Assembly: GCA_964526945.1 (NCBI GenBank)
Contig: CAZGNA010000117.1
Span: forward strand, 1 to 8,664
Direction of reading: 5' to 3'
Length of the DNA: 8,664 nt
Origin: Fervidifonticultor sp964526945
Lineage (GTDB): Bacteria; Sysuimicrobiota; Sysuimicrobiia; Sysuimicrobiales; Humicultoraceae
Shown here: one piece after another, positions 5,939 through 8,664 of the stretch
Numbering within the stretch: position 1 is the stretch's first letter
How the letters are laid out: each line of letters starts with the position of its first letter
Notes under the pieces: generated by a model
Told to the model about the DNA's origin: nothing
Seen by the model: only the letters and a program-made list of their open reading frames with translations
Databases searched by the model: none
Translations under genes and position numbers: made by a program

Positions 5939-7027
5939 ATGCCGACCGATGTGACCGCGGCCCCGCGCACCGACCTGACGGGTCTTGGGCTCGACGAGCT
6001 CGAGGCGTTCGCGCGGTCGCTGGGCGAGCCGGCGTACCGCGGCCGCCAGCTGGCCCGGTGGATCTACCGGCACCGGGCTGCGACGTTCGAGGAGATGACC
6101 GACCTGCCCGGGCCGCTGCGCGCGCGGCTGGCCGCCGTCGCGCGGCTGCCGCGGCTGGCGGTCGTGGCGCGGCAGGAGGCCCCCGACGGGTCCACCGCCA
6201 AGTTCCTCTGCGCCCTGCCCGACGGGCAGGCCGTCGAGGCCGTCCTGATGCGCTACGCCGACGGCCGGCGGACGGCGTGCATCTCGACACAGGTCGGCTG
6301 CGGCATGGGCTGCACGTTCTGCGCCACGGGCCTGGCAGGCCTGCAGCGCAACCTCACCGCCGGCGAGATCGTCGACCAGGTCCTGCTGATCACGCAGGCC
6401 ACCGGCGCGCGGCCCACCCACGTGGTCTTCATGGGCATGGGGGAGCCGCTGGCGAACTACGAGGCGACGGTGCGCGCCGTGCGCATCCTCACCGCGCCCT
6501 GGGGCGTGGGCATCGGCGGGCGCCACCTCACGATCTCGACGGTGGGGCTGGTGCCGCAGATCCACCGGCTCGCCGCCGAGCGCTTCCAGCTCACCCTGGC
6601 GATCTCCCTCCACGCGCCCGACGATGCGCTGCGCACGCAGCTGGTCCCCGTCAACCGCCGGTGGCCCATCGCGCAGCTGGTGGCCGCTGCCCGGGCGTAT
6701 GTGACCACCACCGGACGGCGGGTGACCTTCGAGTACGTGCTGCTGGCCGGGGTCAACGACGCCGACGCCCACGCCCGCGCGCTGGGCCGCCTGCTACGTG
6801 GTGGTCCCTTCCACGTCAACGTGATCCCGTGGAACCCGGTCTTCGGGCTGCAGTACCGGCGGCCGTCGGAGGACGCGGTGCGGCGGTTCGCGCGGATCGT
6901 GCGGGCGGCCGGCGTGCCGGTCACGGTCCGCGTGGAGCGCGGCGTGGAGATCGACGCGGCCTGCGGGCAGCTACGGCGCACGCGGCCGACTCCGGCGCCG
7001 GCCGTGCCGACGGGGAGCGCGCCGTGA
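5939..7027 (+). CDS. rlmN: Dual-specificity RNA (adenine-C2)-methyltransferase, radical SAM
   Basis: RlmN makes 2-methyladenosine at A2503 of 23S rRNA and at A37 of some tRNAs. The 362-residue protein has the N-terminal RNA-binding helical domain (about 11-70, including YRGRQLARWIY). The radical-SAM cysteine triad C121/C125/C128 is in CGMGCTFC. GMGEP (166-170) is the SAM-binding segment. The two mechanistic cysteines are present: C342 near the end (ACGQLR), which carries the methyl, and C114, seven residues before the cluster as in E. coli. E100 in VEAVLMR matches the proposed general base. The tail beyond about 347 is Pro/Ala-rich and unconserved. The stop overlaps the kinase start (GTGA), so the two are co-translated. 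The start is set by a good Shine-Dalgarno. Confidence 0.97.
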   Translation: MPTDVTAAPRTDLTGLGLDELEAFARSLGEPAYRGRQLARWIYRHRAATFEEMTDLPGPLRARLAAVARLPRLAVVARQEAPDGSTAKFLCALPDGQAVEAVLMRYADGRRTACISTQVGCGMGCTFCATGLAGLQRNLTAGEIVDQVLLITQATGARPTHVVFMGMGEPLANYEATVRAVRILTAPWGVGIGGRHLTISTVGLVPQIHRLAAERFQLTLAISLHAPDDALRTQLVPVNRRWPIAQLVAAARAYVTTTGRRVTFEYVLLAGVNDADAHARALGRLLRGGPFHVNVIPWNPVFGLQYRRPSEDAVRRFARIVRAAGVPVTVRVERGVEIDAACGQLRRTRPTPAPAVPTGSAP

Positions 7028-8664
7028 CCGTCGACGTCGGCACGCGCGTGGCCGGACGGTACGAGGTGATGGCGCTCCTCGCCGAGGGCGGGATGTCCCG
7101 TGTCTACCGTGCCCGCACGCCCGAGGGTCAGGTGATCGCCCTCAAGGTGCTGCGCGACACCTACGCCGCCGACCGGGAGTTCGTCGAGCGCTTCGTCCGC
7201 GAGGCCAGGGCCGTGCAGGCCCTCGACCATCCCCACGTGGTGCGCGTGCTGGACAGCGGCCGCGACGGCGACGTCTACTTCATCGCCATGGAGTACGTGG
7301 ACGGCGAGGACCTGAAGCGCTACCTGCGGCGTGTGGGCCCGCTGGAGCCGGCGGACGCGGAACGCATCGCCCTGGCGGTGTGCGAAGCCCTCGATTACGC
7401 CCACGGCCAGGGCATCGTCCACCGGGACGTGAAGCCGCAGAACATCCTCCTGACCCGCGACGGCACCGTCAAGGTGGCAGACTTCGGCATCGCGCGCGCC
7501 CTGGCGGCCGCCACCATCACCCAGACGGGCACCGTGCTCGGCACGGTGCACTACCTCTCGCCCGAGCAGGCGCGGGGTGCGCCGGTGGGCCGCGCGTCGG
7601 ACCTCTACGCGCTGGGGGTCGTGCTCTTCGAGATGCTCACCGGTCGCCTGCCCTTCGAGGGCGAGAGCCCCATCGCCGTGGCCCTCAAGCACCTGCACGA
7701 GCCGCCGCCGTCGGCCCGCGCCGTGAACCCGCGCGTGCCCCGGCGGCTGGATGGAATCGTCCAGAAGGCGATGGCCAAACGGCACGAGGACCGGTACGCG
7801 ACCGCCCGCGAGATGGCCGCCGACCTTCGCGGGGAGACTAACCGATGGCAGGAGGTCCTCGGCGACGACGACCCCACCCGCACGTTCGCCCTCGAGGCGC
7901 ACCGGCGCCGCCGGCTGCGGCCGGCGGCGCCGCTGGCGGCGGCGGTGCTGGTGGCGGTGCTGGCCGGGCTGTGGGCCGGCTGGCAGGCGGTGAGCGCCTA
8001 CCTGAACGTCCCCGAGGTGGAGGTGCCCGACCTGGTGGGGCGGTCGCTCCTGCAGGCGGAGCAGATCGCGCGGCAGCAGGGCGTGGTCCTGGAGGTCGCG
8101 GAGCGCGCCTACAGCGGCACGGTGCCGCAGGATGTGATCCTGGCGCAGCACGAGCCCCCGGGCAAGCGCGTCAAGCAGGGCCGCCGGATCGGGGTGGTCG
8201 TCAGCCTCGGGCCGCAGCTCGTCACCGTGCCCGACGTGGTCCACCAGCCCGTGCAGGCCGCGCAGCTGGCGCTGGAGACCGCGCGCCTGCGGGTGGGCGC
8301 CCTGCAGGAAGGCTACGACGACGTGGTCAAACCCGGGTTCGTGATCCGGCAGGATCCGCCGGCGGGCGCGCGGGTCCAGGTGGACTCACCGGTGACGCTG
8401 GTCATCAGCCGGGGGCCGGCGCAGGTGGAGATGCCGGCCCTCGTGGGGCGCACGCTGGCCGAGGCCCGCCGGCTGCTGGAGGATCGCGGTCTGGTCATCG
8501 CCCATGCGCGGACCGTCCCGGTGGCCGACGTGGCGCCCGGGGTGATCGTCGAGCAGTCGCCCGTTGCGGGCGCCCTGGTGCGTCCCGGCCAGACCGCCAT
8601 CACGGTCGCGGTGGCCGCGCGGCCCGGCCAGGAGGCCGCGCCGCCCCAGGCGCCCGTGGTGACC
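7024..8664 (+). CDS. prkC: PASTA-domain Ser/Thr protein kinase (PrkC/PknB type), 3' end outside window
   Basis: This membrane kinase senses muropeptides or lipid II through extracellular PASTA domains and phosphorylates cell-wall, division and translation proteins. There are 547 residues with no stop before the edge. Kinase domain, about 12-270: glycine loop LLAEGGMSRVY (18-28), K41 in ALKVLR, E60 (the helix C glutamate), HRDVKPQN (133-140), DFG (153-155), a Thr-rich activation loop (T164, T166, T168, T170) and SPEQARG (179-185). A short linker of about 30 residues leads to one membrane helix (about 301-323). Three PASTA repeats follow, at about 331-397, 400-465 and 467-532, and then an Ala/Pro-rich tail. 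The first glycine of the nucleotide loop is Ala20; catalytic residues are otherwise intact. GTG 7024 overlaps rlmN by 4 bases and has GGGGAG 6 bases upstream. Where many Bacillota have a PP2C phosphatase gene between these two, none is present here. Confidence 0.96.
   Translation, partial: MTVDVGTRVAGRYEVMALLAEGGMSRVYRARTPEGQVIALKVLRDTYAADREFVERFVREARAVQALDHPHVVRVLDSGRDGDVYFIAMEYVDGEDLKRYLRRVGPLEPADAERIALAVCEALDYAHGQGIVHRDVKPQNILLTRDGTVKVADFGIARALAAATITQTGTVLGTVHYLSPEQARGAPVGRASDLYALGVVLFEMLTGRLPFEGESPIAVALKHLHEPPPSARAVNPRVPRRLDGIVQKAMAKRHEDRYATAREMAADLRGETNRWQEVLGDDDPTRTFALEAHRRRRLRPAAPLAAAVLVAVLAGLWAGWQAVSAYLNVPEVEVPDLVGRSLLQAEQIARQQGVVLEVAERAYSGTVPQDVILAQHEPPGKRVKQGRRIGVVVSLGPQLVTVPDVVHQPVQAAQLALETARLRVGALQEGYDDVVKPGFVIRQDPPAGARVQVDSPVTLVISRGPAQVEMPALVGRTLAEARRLLEDRGLVIAHARTVPVADVAPGVIVEQSPVAGALVRPGQTAITVAVAARPGQEAAPPQAPVVT

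Noticed and set aside
4579..5970. Long minus-strand open frame across rsmB
   Set aside because: It is antisense to a complete RsmB with all motifs and has no recognisable domain of its own.
6457..8244. Long minus-strand open frame across rlmN and prkC
   Set aside because: It spans two well-supported + strand genes and gives a low-complexity His/Arg/Leu-rich peptide without motifs.
8014..8619. Tandem DNA repeat in the last third of prkC
   Set aside because: The similarity is at protein level. These are three diverged PASTA domains, not a nucleotide repeat or CRISPR array.
1..8664. Mobile elements, tRNA or rRNA genes, CRISPR, or a novel defence-type system
   Set aside because: No transposase, integrase, terminal inverted repeats, direct repeats or RNA gene signatures were seen. 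All space is taken by housekeeping genes.

Overview
This is a very GC-rich stretch (about three quarters G+C in the lines I counted by eye). It carries seven closely packed genes, all on the + strand, and almost no intergenic DNA. In order they are: priA-like replication-restart protein, def (peptide deformylase), fmt (Met-tRNA formyltransferase), a YugP-type membrane zinc metallopeptidase, rsmB (16S rRNA m5C methyltransferase), rlmN (23S rRNA/tRNA m2A methyltransferase), and a PASTA-domain Ser/Thr kinase (prkC) that runs off the right edge. The order priA-def-fmt-peptidase-rsmB-rlmN-prkC is the conserved Bacillota-type housekeeping cluster. The base composition and the PriA type recall high-GC Terrabacteria. 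My inference is a high-GC deep-branching Gram-positive-like lineage or a related candidate phylum; the sequence alone does not fix the taxon.

Layout. Positions 1-95 hold no gene I can identify, though one reading frame ends in a TAG that overlaps the priA start. priA fills 96-2189. After a 38-base gap come def and fmt, which overlap by 4 bases (ATGA). An 80-base gap with a strong Shine-Dalgarno leads to the peptidase, whose end overlaps rsmB by 14 bases. A 49-base gap containing a perfect TATAAT and a Shine-Dalgarno leads to rlmN, which overlaps prkC by 4 bases (GTGA). Promoter-like AT-rich hexamers occur at or next to all three gaps, so the cluster may be read as several overlapping transcripts as well as one long one.

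Function. Fmt and Def start and end the N-formyl cycle of protein synthesis. RsmB and RlmN modify the ribosome's decoding and peptidyl-transfer centres. PriA belongs to replication restart. The kinase links the cluster to cell-wall sensing.

I do not see a previously undescribed system. The most notable features are a PriA whose ATPase motor motifs are eroded while its eight zinc-binding cysteines are intact, and the direct rlmN-prkC overlap with no PP2C phosphatase gene between them, where many Bacillota have one.
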